Assembly: GCA_001695595.3 (NCBI GenBank)
Contig: MBPM02000008.1
Span: forward strand, 1,664,297 to 1,728,296
Direction of reading: 5' to 3'
DNA length: 64,000 nt
Origin: Plasmopara viticola
Taxonomy: Eukaryota; Oomycota; Peronosporomycetes; Peronosporales; Peronosporaceae
Position 1 is the first letter of the stretch. Every line of letters starts with the position of its first letter. Shown here in pieces: positions 1 through 10,725 of this stretch. Under the pieces are notes generated by a model, which searched no databases, had not been told where the DNA came from, and was given only the letters and a program-made list of their open reading frames with translations. A program made the position numbers and the translations under genes.

Positions 1-320
1 ATCATACCTTTATTACGGCGTAAGATAAAATATAGACCACTTTTAGCTAGCTTGACTAGTAGAGGGATACACCCAAGATACTTCCGTCTCTATTAGCATT
101 TAACTTTATCGGTGATGCCCTTTTAAGCGTACCTCCTTTTGAAACTCCCGATTTCTCCGATAAAGTTAGAACTATAGCGGTAAGTTATCAGCAAAATTCG
201 GGCTCCCCATAAAACCCAATTAAGTACACCCAGGCCATAGCGATGGCGTGCAGACTGTTTCGTGTGATGGCAATGTAGATAGTGTGTTGTCGTCGGCAGC
301 AATTGCCCCTATAGCTCAGT

Positions 321-579
321 TGAAAGTTGTCATGTATTTAATCTTAACACAACCTATACCTTCTCGGCTTGGCTAGGATTTCTACATTTACATTTTTAGT
401 CTGAATATTCTTTTTCGTCTTGTTATTGTCTTTTTCTTGATCGGGGTCGGAAATATTTCGCTTGGGGCCGTCCTCTCCCCAAGTCTGGTTGATTACGAAG
501 TTTGTCCGGTGTGGGGCTCGAACCCGCACCACACACCGTGAGGACCAGAAGCATAATCCACTAACCCACGCCACCGGGT
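321..579 (-). mobile_element. tRNA-headed SINE, copy 1 (reference description)
   Basis: An insert of 259 bp between a 16-base tRNA stub (305-320) and an intact tRNA at 580. Read on the minus strand, it opens with a degenerate tRNA-like head (about 578 down to 504). The head has a good B box (514-524, GGTTCGAGCCC), a D stem GCGT/ATGC with an enlarged D loop, and a poorly paired anticodon arm readable as CCT or CTC depending on register. An unrelated A-rich body follows. The end reads GACAACTTTCAA, matching the LINE 3' ends in this window. It has no reverse transcriptase, so it must be moved in trans. Confidence 0.88.
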
Positions 580-651
580 GCCCCTATAGCTCAGTGGTAG
601 AGCACCCGCTTAGTAAGCGGAAGGTCGGTAGTTCAATCCTGCCTGGGGGCA
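580..651 (+). tRNA. tRNA-Thr(AGT)
   Basis: Consensus 72-nt gene. Its first 16 bases are the right-hand target duplication of the SINE at 321-579, so the gene is complete despite the insertion. Confidence 0.95.
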
Positions 652-1055
652 TTTCTCAGACAATTATAACAAAACTCGTTCATCTCGCCCTCAGCAATCG
701 TGAGCAGTGTGTCTAATAATTTCTCTATTTATGCGTTATCAATAATACACTATCAAACCTCCATTACGGCGTAAGATAAAATATAGACCTTTTTTAGCTA
801 GCTTGACTAGTAGAGGGATACACCCAAGATACTTCCGTCTCTATTAGCATTTAACTTTATCGGCGGTGCCCTTTTAAGCGTACCTCCTTTTGAAACTCCC
901 GATTTCTCCCATAAAGTTAGAACTATAGCGGGAAGTTATCAGCAAAATTCGGGCTCCCCATAAAACCCAATTAAGTACACCCAGGCCATAGCGATGGCGT
1001 GCAGACTGTTTCGTGTGATGGCAATGTAGATAGTGTGTTGTCGTCGGCAGCAATT

Positions 1056-1127
1056 GCCCCTATAGCTCAGTGGTAGAGCACCCGCTTAGTAAGCGGAAGG
1101 TCGGTAGTTCAATCCTGCCTGGGGGCA
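1056..1127 (+). tRNA. tRNA-Thr(AGT)
   Basis: Consensus 72-nt gene; structure described at 19997. Confidence 0.96.
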
Positions 1128-1531
1128 TTTCTCAGACAATTATAACAAAACTCGTTCATCTCGCCCTCAGCAATCGTGAGCAGTGTGTCTAATAATTTCT
1201 CTGTTTATGCGTTATCAATAATACACTATCATACCTTTATTAAGGCGTAAGATAAAATATAGACCTTTTTTAGCTAGCTTGACTAGTAGAGGGATACACC
1301 CAAGATACTTCCGTCTCTATTAGCATTTAACTTTATCGGTGATGCCCTTTTAAGCGTACCTCCTTTTGAAACTCCCAATTTCTCCGATAAAGTTAGAACT
1401 ATAGCGGGAAGTTATCAGCAAAATTCGGGCTCCCCATAAAACCCAATTAAGTACACCCTGGCCATAGCGATGGCGTGCAGACTGTTTCGTGTGATGGCAA
1501 TGTAGATAGTGTGTTGTCGTCGGCAGCAATT

Positions 1532-1602
1532 GCCCCTATAGCTCAGTGGTAGAGCACCCGCTTAGTAAGCGGAAGGTCGGTAGTTCAATCCTGCCTGGGG
1601 CA
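1532..1602 (+). tRNA. tRNA-Thr(AGT), one-base variant
   Basis: 71 nt: one G is missing from the 3' acceptor G run, which weakens or shifts the acceptor stem. It is either a damaged copy or a homopolymer error. Confidence 0.85.
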
Positions 1603-2027
1603 TTTCTCAGACAATTATAACAAAACTCGTTCATCTCGCCCTCAGCAATCGTGAGCAGTGTGTCTAATAATTTCATTGCTCTATTTATGCGTTATCAATA
1701 ATACACTATCATACCTTTATTACGGCGTAAGATAAAATATAGACCACTTTTAGCTAGCTTGACTAGTAGAGGGATACACCCAAGATACTTCCGTCTCTAT
1801 TAGCATTTCACTTTATCGGTGATGCCCTTTAAAGCGTACCTCCTTTTGAAACTCCCGATTTCTCCCATAAAGTTAGAACTATAGCGGGAAGTTATCAGCA
1901 AAATTCGGGCTCCCCATAAAACCCAATTGAGTACACCCAGGCCATAGCGATGGCGTGCAGACTGTTTCGTGTGATGGCAATGTAGATAGTGTGTTGTCGT
2001 CGGCAGCAATTGCCCCTATAGCTCAGT

Positions 2028-2289
2028 TGAAAGTTGTCATGTATTTAATCTTAACACAACCTATACCTTCTCGGCTTGGCTAGGATTTCTACATTTACAT
2101 TTTTAGTCTGAATATTCTTTTTCGTCTTGTTATTGTCTTTTTCTTGATCGGGGTCGGAAATATTTCGCTTGGGGCCGTCCTCTCCCCAAGTCTGGTTGAT
2201 TACGTAATTTGTCCGATGTGAGGCTCGAACCCGCACCACACACCGTGAGGACCAGAAGCATAATCCACTAACCCACGCCACCGGGTCAA
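2028..2289 (-). mobile_element. tRNA-headed SINE, copy 2
   Basis: 262 bp, with left tRNA stub at 2012-2027. The T-arm differs from the other copies (GATGTGAG for GGTGTGGG on the plus strand). The right junction is gggtcaa followed by the tRNA. Confidence 0.88.
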
Positions 2290-2361
2290 GCCCCTATAGC
2301 TCAGTGGTAGAGCACCCGCTTAGTAAGCGGAAGGTCGGTAGTTCAATCCTGCCTGGGGGCA
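2290..2361 (+). tRNA. tRNA-Thr(AGT)
   Basis: Consensus gene rebuilt on the right side of the SINE at 2028-2289. Confidence 0.95.
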
Positions 2362-2786
2362 TTTCTCAGACAATTATAACAAAACTCGTTCATCTCGCCC
2401 TCAGCAATCGTGAGCAGTGTGTCTAATAATTTCATTGCTCTATTTATGCGTTATCAATAATACACTATCAAACCTCCATTACGGCGTAAGATAAAATATA
2501 GACCACTTTTAGCTAGCTTGACTAGTAGAGGGATACACCCAAGATACTTCCGTCTCTATTAGCATTTAACTTTATCGGCGGTGCCCTTTTAAGCGTACCT
2601 CCTTTTGAAACTCCCGATTTCTCCCATAAAGTTAGAACTATAGCGGGAAGTTATCAGCAAAATTCGGGCTCCCCATAAAACCCAATTGAGTACACCCAGG
2701 CCATAGCGATGGCGTGCAGACTGTTTCGTGTGATGGCAATGTAGATAGTGTGTTGTCGTCGGCAGCAATTGCCCCTATAGCTCAGT

Positions 2787-3047
2787 TGAAAGTTGTCATG
2801 TATTTAATCTTAACACAACCTATACCTTCTCGGCTTGGCTAGGATTTCTACATTTACATTTTTTAATCTGAAGATTCTTTTTCGTCTTGTTATTGTCTTA
2901 TTCTTGATCGGGGTCGGAAATATTTCGCTTGGGGCCGTCCTCTCCCAAGTCTGGTTGATTACGAAGTTTGTCCGGTGTGGGGCTCGAACCCGCACCACAC
3001 ACCGTGAGGACCAGAAGCATAATCCACTAACCCACGCCACCGGGTCT
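2787..3047 (-). mobile_element. tRNA-headed SINE, copy 3
   Basis: 261 bp, left stub 2771-2786. It occupies the monomer immediately after the one holding copy 2. It lacks one base in the gtcctctccc(c)aag stretch. Confidence 0.88.
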
Positions 3048-3119
3048 GCCCCTATAGCTCAGTGGTAGAGCACCCGCTTAGTAAGCGGAAGGTCGGTAGT
3101 TCAATCCTGTCTGGGGGCA
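3048..3119 (+). tRNA. tRNA-Thr(AGT)
   Basis: 72 nt with one C-to-T change in the 3' strand of the T stem, which leaves a G-U pair. Otherwise consensus; rebuilt beside SINE copy 3. Confidence 0.93.
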
Positions 3120-3539
3120 TTTCTCAGACAATTATAACAAAACTCGTTCATCTCGCCCTCAGCAATCGTGAGCAGTGTCTCTAATAATTTCTCTGTTTAT
3201 GCGTTATCAATAATACACTATCATACCTTTATTACGGCGTAAGATAAAATATAGACCACTTTTAGCTAGCTTGACTAGTAGAGGGATACACCCAAGATAC
3301 TTCCGTCTCTATTAGCATTTAACTTTATCGGCGGTGCCCTTTTAAGCGTACCTCCTTTTGAAACTCCCGATTTCTCCCATAAAGTTAGAACTATAGCGGG
3401 AAGTTATCAGCAAAATTCGGGCTCCCCATAAAACCCAATTAAGTACACCCAGGCCATAGCGATGGCGTGCAGACTGTTTCGTGTGATGGCAATGTAGATA
3501 GTGTGTTGTCGTCGGCAGCAATTGCCCCTATAGCTCAGT

Positions 3540-3798
3540 TGAAAGTTGTCATGTATTTAATCTTAACACAACCTATACCTTCTCGGCTTGGCTAGGATTT
3601 CTACATTTACATTTTTATTCTGAAGATTCTTTTTCGTCTTGTTATTGTCTTTTTCTTGATCGGGGTCGGAAATATTTCGCTTGGGCCGTCCTCTCCCCAA
3701 GTCTGGTTGATTACGAAGTTTGTCCGGTGTGGGGCTCGAACCCGCACCACACACCGTGAGGACCAGAAGCATAATCCACTAACCACGCCACCGGGTCT
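3540..3798 (-). mobile_element. tRNA-headed SINE, copy 4
   Basis: 259 bp, left stub 3524-3539. It lies in the third consecutive SINE-bearing monomer and has single-base losses in the cttggggcc and aacccacg stretches. Confidence 0.88.
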
Positions 3799-3870
3799 GC
3801 CCCTATAGCTCAGTGGAAGAGCACCCGCTTAGTAAGCGGAAGGTCGGTAGTTCAATCCTGCCTGGGGGCA
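3799..3870 (+). tRNA. tRNA-Thr(AGT)
   Basis: 72 nt with a T-to-A change at the end of the D loop (gtggaaga). The stems are intact. Confidence 0.92.
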
Positions 3871-4271
3871 TTTCTCAGACAATTATAACAAAACTCGTTC
3901 ATCTCGCCCTCAGCAATCGTGAGCAGTGTGTCTAATAATTTCTCTGTTTATGCGTTATCAATAATACACTATCATACCTTTATTAAGGCGTAAGATAAAA
4001 TATAGACCTTTTTTAGCTAGCTTGACTAGTAGAGGGATACACCCAAGATACTTCCGTCTCTATTAGCATTTAACTTTATCGGTGATGCCCTTTTAAGCGT
4101 ACCTTTTTGAAACTCCCAATTTTTCCGATAAAGTTAGAACTATAGCGGGAAGTTATCAGCAAAATTCGGGCTCCCATAAAACCCAATTAAGTACACCCTG
4201 GCCATAGCGATGGCGTGCAGACTGTTTCGTGTGATGGCAATGTAGATAGTGTGTTGTCGTCGGCAGCAATT

Positions 4272-4342
4272 GCCCCTATAGCTCAGTGTAGAGCACCCGC
4301 TTAGTAAGCGGAAGGTCGGTAGTTCAATCCTGCCTGGGGGCA
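4272..4342 (+). tRNA. tRNA-Thr(AGT), D-loop deletion
   Basis: 71 nt: one of the two D-loop Gs (equivalent to G18/G19) is missing. This should weaken the D-loop/T-loop contact. Confidence 0.85.
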
Positions 4343-4741
4343 TTTCTCAGACAATTATAACAAAACTCGTTCATCTCGCCCTCAGCAATCGTGAGCAGTG
4401 TGTCTAATAATTTCTCTATTATGCGTTATCAATAATACACTATCAAACCTCCAATACGGCGTAAGATAAAATATAGACCTTTTTTAGCTGGCTTGACTAG
4501 AGGGATACACCCAAGATACTTCCGTCTCTATTAGCATTTTACTTTATCGGTGGTGCCCTTTTAAGCGTACCTCCTTTTGAAACTCCCGATTTCTCCCATA
4601 AAGTTAGAACTATAGCGGTAAGTTATCAGCAAAATTCGGGCTCCCCATAAAACCCAATTGAGTACACCAGGCCATAGCGATGGCGTGCAGACTGTTTCGT
4701 GTGATGGCAATGTAGATAGTGTGTTGTCGTCGGCAGCAATT

Positions 4742-4813
4742 GCCCCTATAGCTCAGTGGTAGAGCACCCGCTTAGTAAGCGGAAGGTCGGTAGTTCAATC
4801 CTGCCTGGGGGCA
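4742..4813 (+). tRNA. tRNA-Thr(AGT)
   Basis: Consensus 72-nt gene. Confidence 0.96.
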
Positions 4814-5214
4814 TTTCTCAGACAATTATAACAAAACTCGTTCATCTCGCCCTCAGCAATCGTGAGCAGTGTGTCTAATAATTTCTCTATTTATGCGTTA
4901 TCAATAATACACTATCAAACCTCCATTACGGCGTAAGATAAAATATAGACCTTTTTAGCTAGCTTGACTAGTAGAGGGATACACCCAAGATACTTCCGTC
5001 TCTATTAGCATTTAACTTTATCGGTGATGCCCTTTTAAGCGTACCTCCTTTTGAAACTCCCGATTTCTCCCATAAAGTTAGAACTATAGCGGGAAGTTAT
5101 CAGCAAAATTCGGGCTCCCATAAAACCAATTGAAGTACACCCAGGCCATAGCGATGGCGTGCAGACTGTTTCGTGTGATGGCAATGTAGATAGTGTGTTG
5201 TCGTCGCAGCAATT

Positions 5215-5286
5215 GCCCCTATAGCTCAGTGGTAGAGCACCCGCTTAGTAAGCGGAAGGTCGGTAGTTCAATCCTGCCTGGGGGCA
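5215..5286 (+). tRNA. tRNA-Thr(AGT)
   Basis: Consensus 72-nt gene. The upstream spacer lacks one G (gtcgtcgcagc). Confidence 0.96.
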
Positions 5287-5690
5287 TTTCTCAGACAATT
5301 ATAACAAAACTCGTTCATCTCGCCCTCAGCAATCGTGAGCAGTGTGTCTAATAATTTCTCTATTTATGCGTTATCAATAATACACTATCAAACCTCCATT
5401 ACGGCGTAAGATAAAATATAGACCTTTTTTAGCTAGCTTGACTAGTAGAGGGATACACCCAAGATACTTCCGTCTCTATTAGCATTTAACTTTATCGGTG
5501 ATGCCCTTTTAAGCGTACCTCCTTTTGAAACTCCCGATTTCTCCGATAAAGTTAGAACTATAGCGGGAAGTTATCAGCAAAATTCGGGCTCCCCATAAAA
5601 CCCAATTAAGTACACCCAGGCCATAGCGATGGCGTGCAGACTGTTTCGTGTGATGGCAATGTAGATAGTGTGTTGTCGTCGGCAGCAATT

Positions 5691-5762
5691 GCCCCTATAG
5701 CTCAGTGGTAGAGCACCCGCTTAGTAAGCGGAAGGTCGGTAGTTCAATCCTGCCTGGGGGCA
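5691..5762 (+). tRNA. tRNA-Thr(AGT)
   Basis: Consensus 72-nt gene. Confidence 0.96.
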
Positions 5763-6181
5763 TTTCTCAGACAATTATAACAAAACTCGTTCATCTCGCC
5801 CTCAGCAATCGTGAGCAGTGTGTCTAATAATTTCCTTGCTCTATTTATGCGTTATCAATAATACACTATCAAACCTCCATTACGGCGTAAGATAAAATAT
5901 AGACCTTTTTTTAGCTAGCTTGACTAGTAGAGGGATACACCCAAGATACTTCCGTCTCTATTAGCATTTAACTTTATCGGTGGTGCCCTTTTAAGCGTAC
6001 CTCCTTTTGAAACTCCCGATTTCTCCGATAAAGTTAGAACTATAGCGGGAAGTTATCAGCAAAATTCGGGCTCCCCATAAAACCCAATTAAGTACACCCA
6101 GGCCATAGCGATGGCGTGCAGACTGTTTCGTGTGATGGCAATGTAGATAGTGTGTTTTAGCAATTGCCCCTATAGCTCAGT

Positions 6182-6443
6182 TGAAAGTTGTCATGTATTT
6201 AATCTTAACACAACCTATACCTTCTCGGCTTGGCTAGGATTTCTACATTTACATTTATAGTCTGAAGATTCTTTTTCGTCTTGTTATTGTCTTTTTCTTG
6301 ATCGGGGTCGGAAATATTTCGCTTGGGGCCGTCCTCTCCCCAAGTCTGGTTGATTACGAAGTTTGTCCGGTGTGGGGCTCGAACCCGCACCACACACCGT
6401 GAGGACCAGAAGCATAATCCACTAACCCACGCCACCGGGTCTT
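6182..6443 (-). mobile_element. tRNA-headed SINE, copy 5
   Basis: 262 bp, left stub 6166-6181. The right junction reads gggtc before ttgcccc, so the target duplication may be 18 bp here. It sits in a monomer of the short pre-tRNA spacer type (tgtgttttagcaatt). Confidence 0.88.
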
Positions 6444-6515
6444 GCCCCTATAGCTCAGTGGTAGAGCACCCGCTTAGTAAGCGGAAGGTCGGTAGTTCAA
6501 TCCTGCCTGGGGGCA
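6444..6515 (+). tRNA. tRNA-Thr(AGT)
   Basis: Consensus gene rebuilt beside SINE copy 5. Confidence 0.95.
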
Positions 6516-6917
6516 TTTCTCAGACAATTATAACAAAACTCGTTCATCTCGCCCTCAGCAATCGTGAGCAGTGTGTCTAATAATTTCATTGTTCTATTTA
6601 TGCGTTATCAATAATACACTATCAAACCTCCATTACGGCGTAAGATAAAATATAGACCTTTTTTAGCTGGCTTGACTAGTAGAGGGATACACCCAAGATA
6701 CTTCCGTCTCTATTAGCATTTTACTTTATCGGTGGTGCCCTTTTAAGCGTACCTCCTTTTGAAACTCCCGATTTCTCCGATAAAGTTAGAACTATAGCGG
6801 TAAGTTATCAGCAAAATTCGGGCTCCCCATTAAACACAAATAAGTATACCCAGGCCATAGCGATGGCGTGCAGACTGTTTCGTGTGATGGCAATGTAGAT
6901 AGTGTGTTTTAGCAATT

Positions 6918-6989
6918 GCCCCTATAGCTCAGTGGTAGAGCACCCGCTTAGTAAGCGGAAGGTCGGTAGTTCAATCCTGCCTGGGGGCA
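6918..6989 (+). tRNA. tRNA-Thr(AGT)
   Basis: Consensus 72-nt gene. Confidence 0.96.
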
Positions 6990-7411
6990 TTTCTCAGACA
7001 ATTATAACAAAACTCGTTCATCTCGCCCTCAGCAATCGTGAGCAGAGTGTCTAATTACCTTGCTCTATTTATGCGTTATCAATAATACACTATCAAACCT
7101 CCATTACGGCGTAAGAGAAAATATAGACCTCTTTTAGCTAGCTTGACTAGTAGAGGGATACACCCAAGATACTTCCGTCTCTATTAGCATTTTACTTTAT
7201 CGGTGGTGCCCTTTTAAGCGTACCTCCTTTTGAAACTCCCGATTTCTCCGATAAAGTTAGAACTATAGCGGTAAGTTATCAGCAAAATTCGGGCTCCCCA
7301 TAAAACCCAAATAAGTATACCCAGGCCATAGCGATGGCGTGCAGACTGTTTCGTGTGATGGCAATGTAGATAGTGTGTTGTCGTCGGCAGCAATTGCCCC
7401 TATAGCTCAGT

Positions 7412-7674
7412 TGAAAGTTGTCATGTATTTAATCTTAACACAACCTATACCTTCTCGGCTTGGCTAGGATTTCTACATTTACATTTTTTAGTCTGAAGAT
7501 TCTTTTTCGTCTTGTTATTGTCTTTTTCTTGATCGGGGTCGGAAATATTTCGCTTGGGGCCGTCCTCTCCCCAAGTCTGGTTGATTACGAAGTTTGTCCG
7601 GTGTGGGGCTCGAACCCGCACCACACACCGTGAGGACCAGAAGCATAATCCACTAACCCACGCCACCGGGTCTT
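7412..7674 (-). mobile_element. tRNA-headed SINE, copy 6
   Basis: 263 bp, left stub 7396-7411. One extra T lies in the body T run compared with copy 1; otherwise nearly identical. Confidence 0.88.
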
Positions 7675-7746
7675 GCCCCTATAGCTCAGTGGTAGAGCAC
7701 CCGCTTAGTAAGCGGAAGGTCGGTAGTTCAATCCTGCCTGGGGGCA
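7675..7746 (+). tRNA. tRNA-Thr(AGT)
   Basis: Consensus gene rebuilt beside SINE copy 6. Confidence 0.95.
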
Positions 7747-8147
7747 TTTCTCAGACAATTATAACAAAACTCGTTCATCTCGCCCTCAGCAATCGTGAGC
7801 AGTGTGTCTAATAATTTCATTGTTCTATTTATGCGTTATCAATAATACACTATCAAACCTCCATTACGGCGTAAGATAAAATATAGACCTTTTTTAGCTG
7901 GCTTGACTAGTAGAGGGATACACCCAAGATACTTCCGTCTCTATTAGCATTTAACTTTATCGGTGGTGCCCTTTTAAGCGTACCTCCTTTTGAAACTCCC
8001 GATTTCTCCGATAAAGTTAGAACTATAGCGGTAAGTTATCAGCAAAATTCGGGCTCCCCATTAAACCAAATAAGTATACCCAGGCCACAGCGATGGCGTG
8101 CAGACTGTTTCGTGTGATGGCAATGTAGATAGTGTGTTTTAGCAATT

Positions 8148-8219
8148 GCCCCTATAGCTCAGTGGTAGAGCACCCGCTTAGTAAGCGGAAGGTCGGTAGT
8201 TCAATCCTGCCTGGGGGCA
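8148..8219 (+). tRNA. tRNA-Thr(AGT)
   Basis: Consensus 72-nt gene. Confidence 0.96.
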
Positions 8220-8560
8220 TTTCTCAGACAATTATAACAAAACTCGTTCATCTCGCCCTCAGCAATCGTGAGCAGTGTGTCTAATAATTTCATTGTTCTA
8301 TTTATGCGTTATCAATAATACACTATCAAACCTCCATTACGGCGTAAGATAAAATATAGACCTTTTTTAGCTGGCTTGACTAGTAGAGGGATACACCCAA
8401 GATACTTCCGTCTCTATTAGCATTTACTTTATTCGGTGGTGCCCTTTTAAGCGTACCTCCTTTTGAAACTCCCGATTTCTCCGATAAAGTTGGAACTATA
8501 GCGGTAAGTTATCAGCAAAATTCGGGCTCCCCATTAAAACCCAAATAAGTATACCCAGGC

Positions 8561-8594
8561 CGGAAGGTCGGTAGTTCAATCCTGCCTGGGGGCA
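8561..8594 (+). pseudogene. tRNA-Thr 3' half (deletion remnant)
   Basis: Only the last 34 bases of the gene remain: the distal anticodon stem, variable region, T arm and 3' acceptor. The spacer runs straight from atacccaggc into cggaaggtcg, so roughly 150 bp of spacer and the 5' half of the gene are gone. A short GGC/GCGG likeness at the junction suggests slippage or unequal exchange. Confidence 0.9.
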
Positions 8595-8985
8595 TTTCTC
8601 AGACAATTATAACAAAACTCGTTCATCTCGCCCTCAGCAATCGTGAGCAGTGTGTCTAATAATTCATTGTTCTATTTATGCGATATCAATATACACTATC
8701 AAACCTCCATTACGGCGTAAGATAAAATATAGACCTTTTTTAGCTGGCTTGACTAGTAGAGGATACACCCAAGATACTTCCGTCTCTATTAGCATTTAAC
8801 TTTATCGGTGGTGCCCTTTTAAGCGTACCTCCTGAAACTCCCGATTTCTCCGATAAAGTTGACTATAGCGTAAGTTATCAGCAAAATTCGGGCTCCCCAT
8901 CAAACCCAAATAAGTATCCCAGGCCATAGCGATGGCGTGCAGACTGTTTCGTGTGATGGCAATGTAGATAGTGTGTTTAAGCAAT

Positions 8986-9055
8986 GCCCCTATAGCTCAG
9001 TGGTAGAGCACCCGCTTAGTAAGCGGAAGGTCGTAGTTCAATCCTGCCTGGGGCA
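8986..9055 (+). tRNA. tRNA-Thr(AGT), two deletions
   Basis: 70 nt: one G is lost before the T arm and one G from the acceptor run. The anticodon arm is intact. It is probably non-functional or contains sequence errors. Confidence 0.75.
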
Positions 9056-9455
9056 TTTCTCAGACAATTATAACAAAACTCGTTCATCTCGCCCTCAGCA
9101 TCGTGAGCAGTGTGTCTAATAATTTCAATGTTCTATTTATGCGTTATCAATAATACACTATCAACCTCCATTACGGCGTAAGATAAAATATAGACCTTTT
9201 TAGCTGGCTTGACTAGTAGAGGGATACACCCAAGATACTTCCGTCTCTATTAGCATCTAACTTTATCGGTGGTGCCTTTTAAGCGTACCTCCTTTTGAAA
9301 CTCCCGATTTCTCGATAAAGAATTAGAAACTATAGCGGTAAGTTATCAGCAAAATTCGGGCTCCCCATTAAACCCAAATAAGTATACCCAGGCCATAGCG
9401 ATGGCGTGCAGACTGTTTCGTGTGATGGCAATGTAGATAGTGTGTTTTAGCAATT

Positions 9456-9523
9456 GCCCCTATAGCTCAGTGTAGAGCACCCGCTTAGTAAGCGGAAGTC
9501 GGTATTCAATCCTGCCTGGGGCA
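9456..9523 (+). pseudogene. tRNA-Thr, four single-base losses
   Basis: 68 nt: bases are missing from the D loop, variable region, T stem and acceptor G run. The anticodon stem-loop remains. Neighbouring monomers show similar one-base losses. Confidence 0.75.
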
Positions 9524-9942
9524 TTTCTCAGACAATTATAACAAAACTCGTTCATCTCGCCCTCAGCAATCGTGAGCAGTGTGTCTAATAATTTCATTGC
9601 TTCTATTTATGCGTTATCAATAATACACTATCAAACCTCCATTACGGCGTAAGATAAAATATAGACCTTTTTTAGCTGGCTTGACTAGTAGAGGGATACA
9701 CCCAAGATACTTCCGTCTCTATTAGCATTTTACTTTAAGGTGGTGCCCTTTTAAGCGTACCTCTTTTTTGAAACTCCCGACTTCTCCGATAAAGTTGGAA
9801 CTATAGCGGTAAGTTATCAGCAAAATTCCGGCTCCCCATTAAACCCAAATAAGTATATTCAGGCCATAGCGATGGCGTGCAGACTGTTTCGTGTGATGGC
9901 AATGTAGATAGTGTGTTTTAGCAATTGCCCCTATAGTTCAGT

Positions 9943-10205
9943 TAAAAGTTGTCATGTATTTAATCTTAACACAACCTATACCTTCTCGGCTTGGCTAGGA
10001 TTTCTACATTTACATTTTTTAGTCTGAAGATTCTTTTTCGTCTTGTTATTGTCTTTTTCTTGATCGGGGTCGGAAATATTTCGCTTGGGGCCGTCCTCTC
10101 CCCAAGTCTGGTTGATTACGAAGTTTGTCCGGTGTGGGGCTCGAACCCGCACCACACACCGTGAGGACCAGAAGCATAATCCACTAACCCACGCCACCGG
10201 GTCTT
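9943..10205 (-). mobile_element. tRNA-headed SINE, copy 7
   Basis: 263 bp, left stub 9927-9942 with a C-to-T change (tatagttcagt). Its left edge reads ttaaaagttg, closer to the LINE edge (ttaaagtt) than the usual tgaaagttg. It lies one monomer before LINE copy 1. Confidence 0.88.
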
Positions 10206-10277
10206 GCCCCTATAGCTCAGTGGTAGAGCACCCGCTTAGTAAGCGGAAGGTCGGTAGTTCAATCCTGCCTGGGGGCA
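10206..10277 (+). tRNA. tRNA-Thr(AGT)
   Basis: Consensus gene rebuilt beside SINE copy 7; last complete tRNA before LINE copy 1. Confidence 0.95.
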
Positions 10278-10679
10278 TTTCTCAGACAATTATAACAAAA
10301 CTCGTTCATCTCGCCCTCACCAATCGTGAGCAGTGTGTCTAATAATTTCATTGTTCTATTTATGCGTTATCAATAATACACTATCAAACCTCCATTACGG
10401 CGTAAGATAAAATATAGACCTTTTTTAGCTGGCTTGACTAGTAGAGGGATACACCCAAGATACTTCCGTCTCTATTAGCATTTTACTTTATCGGTGGTGC
10501 CCTTTTAAGCGTACCTCCTTTTGAAACTCCCGATTTCTCCGATAAAGTTAGAACTATAGCGGTAAGTTATCAGCAAAATTCGGGCTCCCCATCAAACACA
10601 AATAAGTATACCCAGGCCATAGCGATGGCGTGCAGACTGTTTCGTGTGATGGCAATGTAGATAGTGTGTTTTAGCAATT

Positions 10680-10695
10680 GCCCCTATAGCTCAGT
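10680..10695 (+). repeat. Target-site duplication, left of LINE copy 1
   Basis: gcccctatagctcagt is tRNA-Thr bases 1-16. The same 16 bases recur right of the element at 19518-19533 as the start of an intact tRNA. Adding the shared preceding T could make the duplication 17 bp. Confidence 0.92.
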
Positions 10696-10704
10696 TTAAA
10701 GTTT

Positions 10705-10725
10705 GTCTATTACGTTTAAATAGAC
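10705..10725 (-). other. 3'-terminal hairpin of LINE copy 1
   Basis: A perfect 7-bp stem GTCTATT/AATAGAC with a 7-base loop lies 9 bases from the insertion junction. The equivalent stem in LINE copy 2 is GTCTATA/TATAGAC, a paired change that keeps the helix. In LINE-SINE pairs with a shared 3' tail (eel UnaL2/UnaSINE1), such a hairpin is the site recognised by reverse transcriptase; I infer the same role here. Confidence 0.7.

Larger units (their letters stand above)
1..10695 (+). repeat. tRNA-Thr tandem array A, interspersed with SINEs
   Basis: Head-to-tail monomers of about 470-481 bp, each with one tRNA-Thr(AGT) gene and a ~400-bp AT-rich spacer. The window opens inside a monomer. Seven monomers carry a SINE inside the tRNA gene and the last is split by LINE copy 1. 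Monomers are less uniform than in array B, and 8.5-9.8 kb is enriched in one-base deletions. The short open frames here are chance frames repeated with the monomer or read through the SINE; I see no protein gene. Confidence 0.97.

Noticed and set aside
344..574. Repeated 60-85-residue open frames across arrays A and C
   Set aside because: They recur with every SINE or monomer, overlap tRNA genes and run on both strands; chance frames of a repeated sequence.
504..578. SINE head as a functional tRNA-Glu(CTC) or tRNA-Arg(CCT) gene
   Set aside because: The anticodon stem does not pair properly, the D loop is too long and the acceptor has mismatches; better read as a degenerate SINE promoter.
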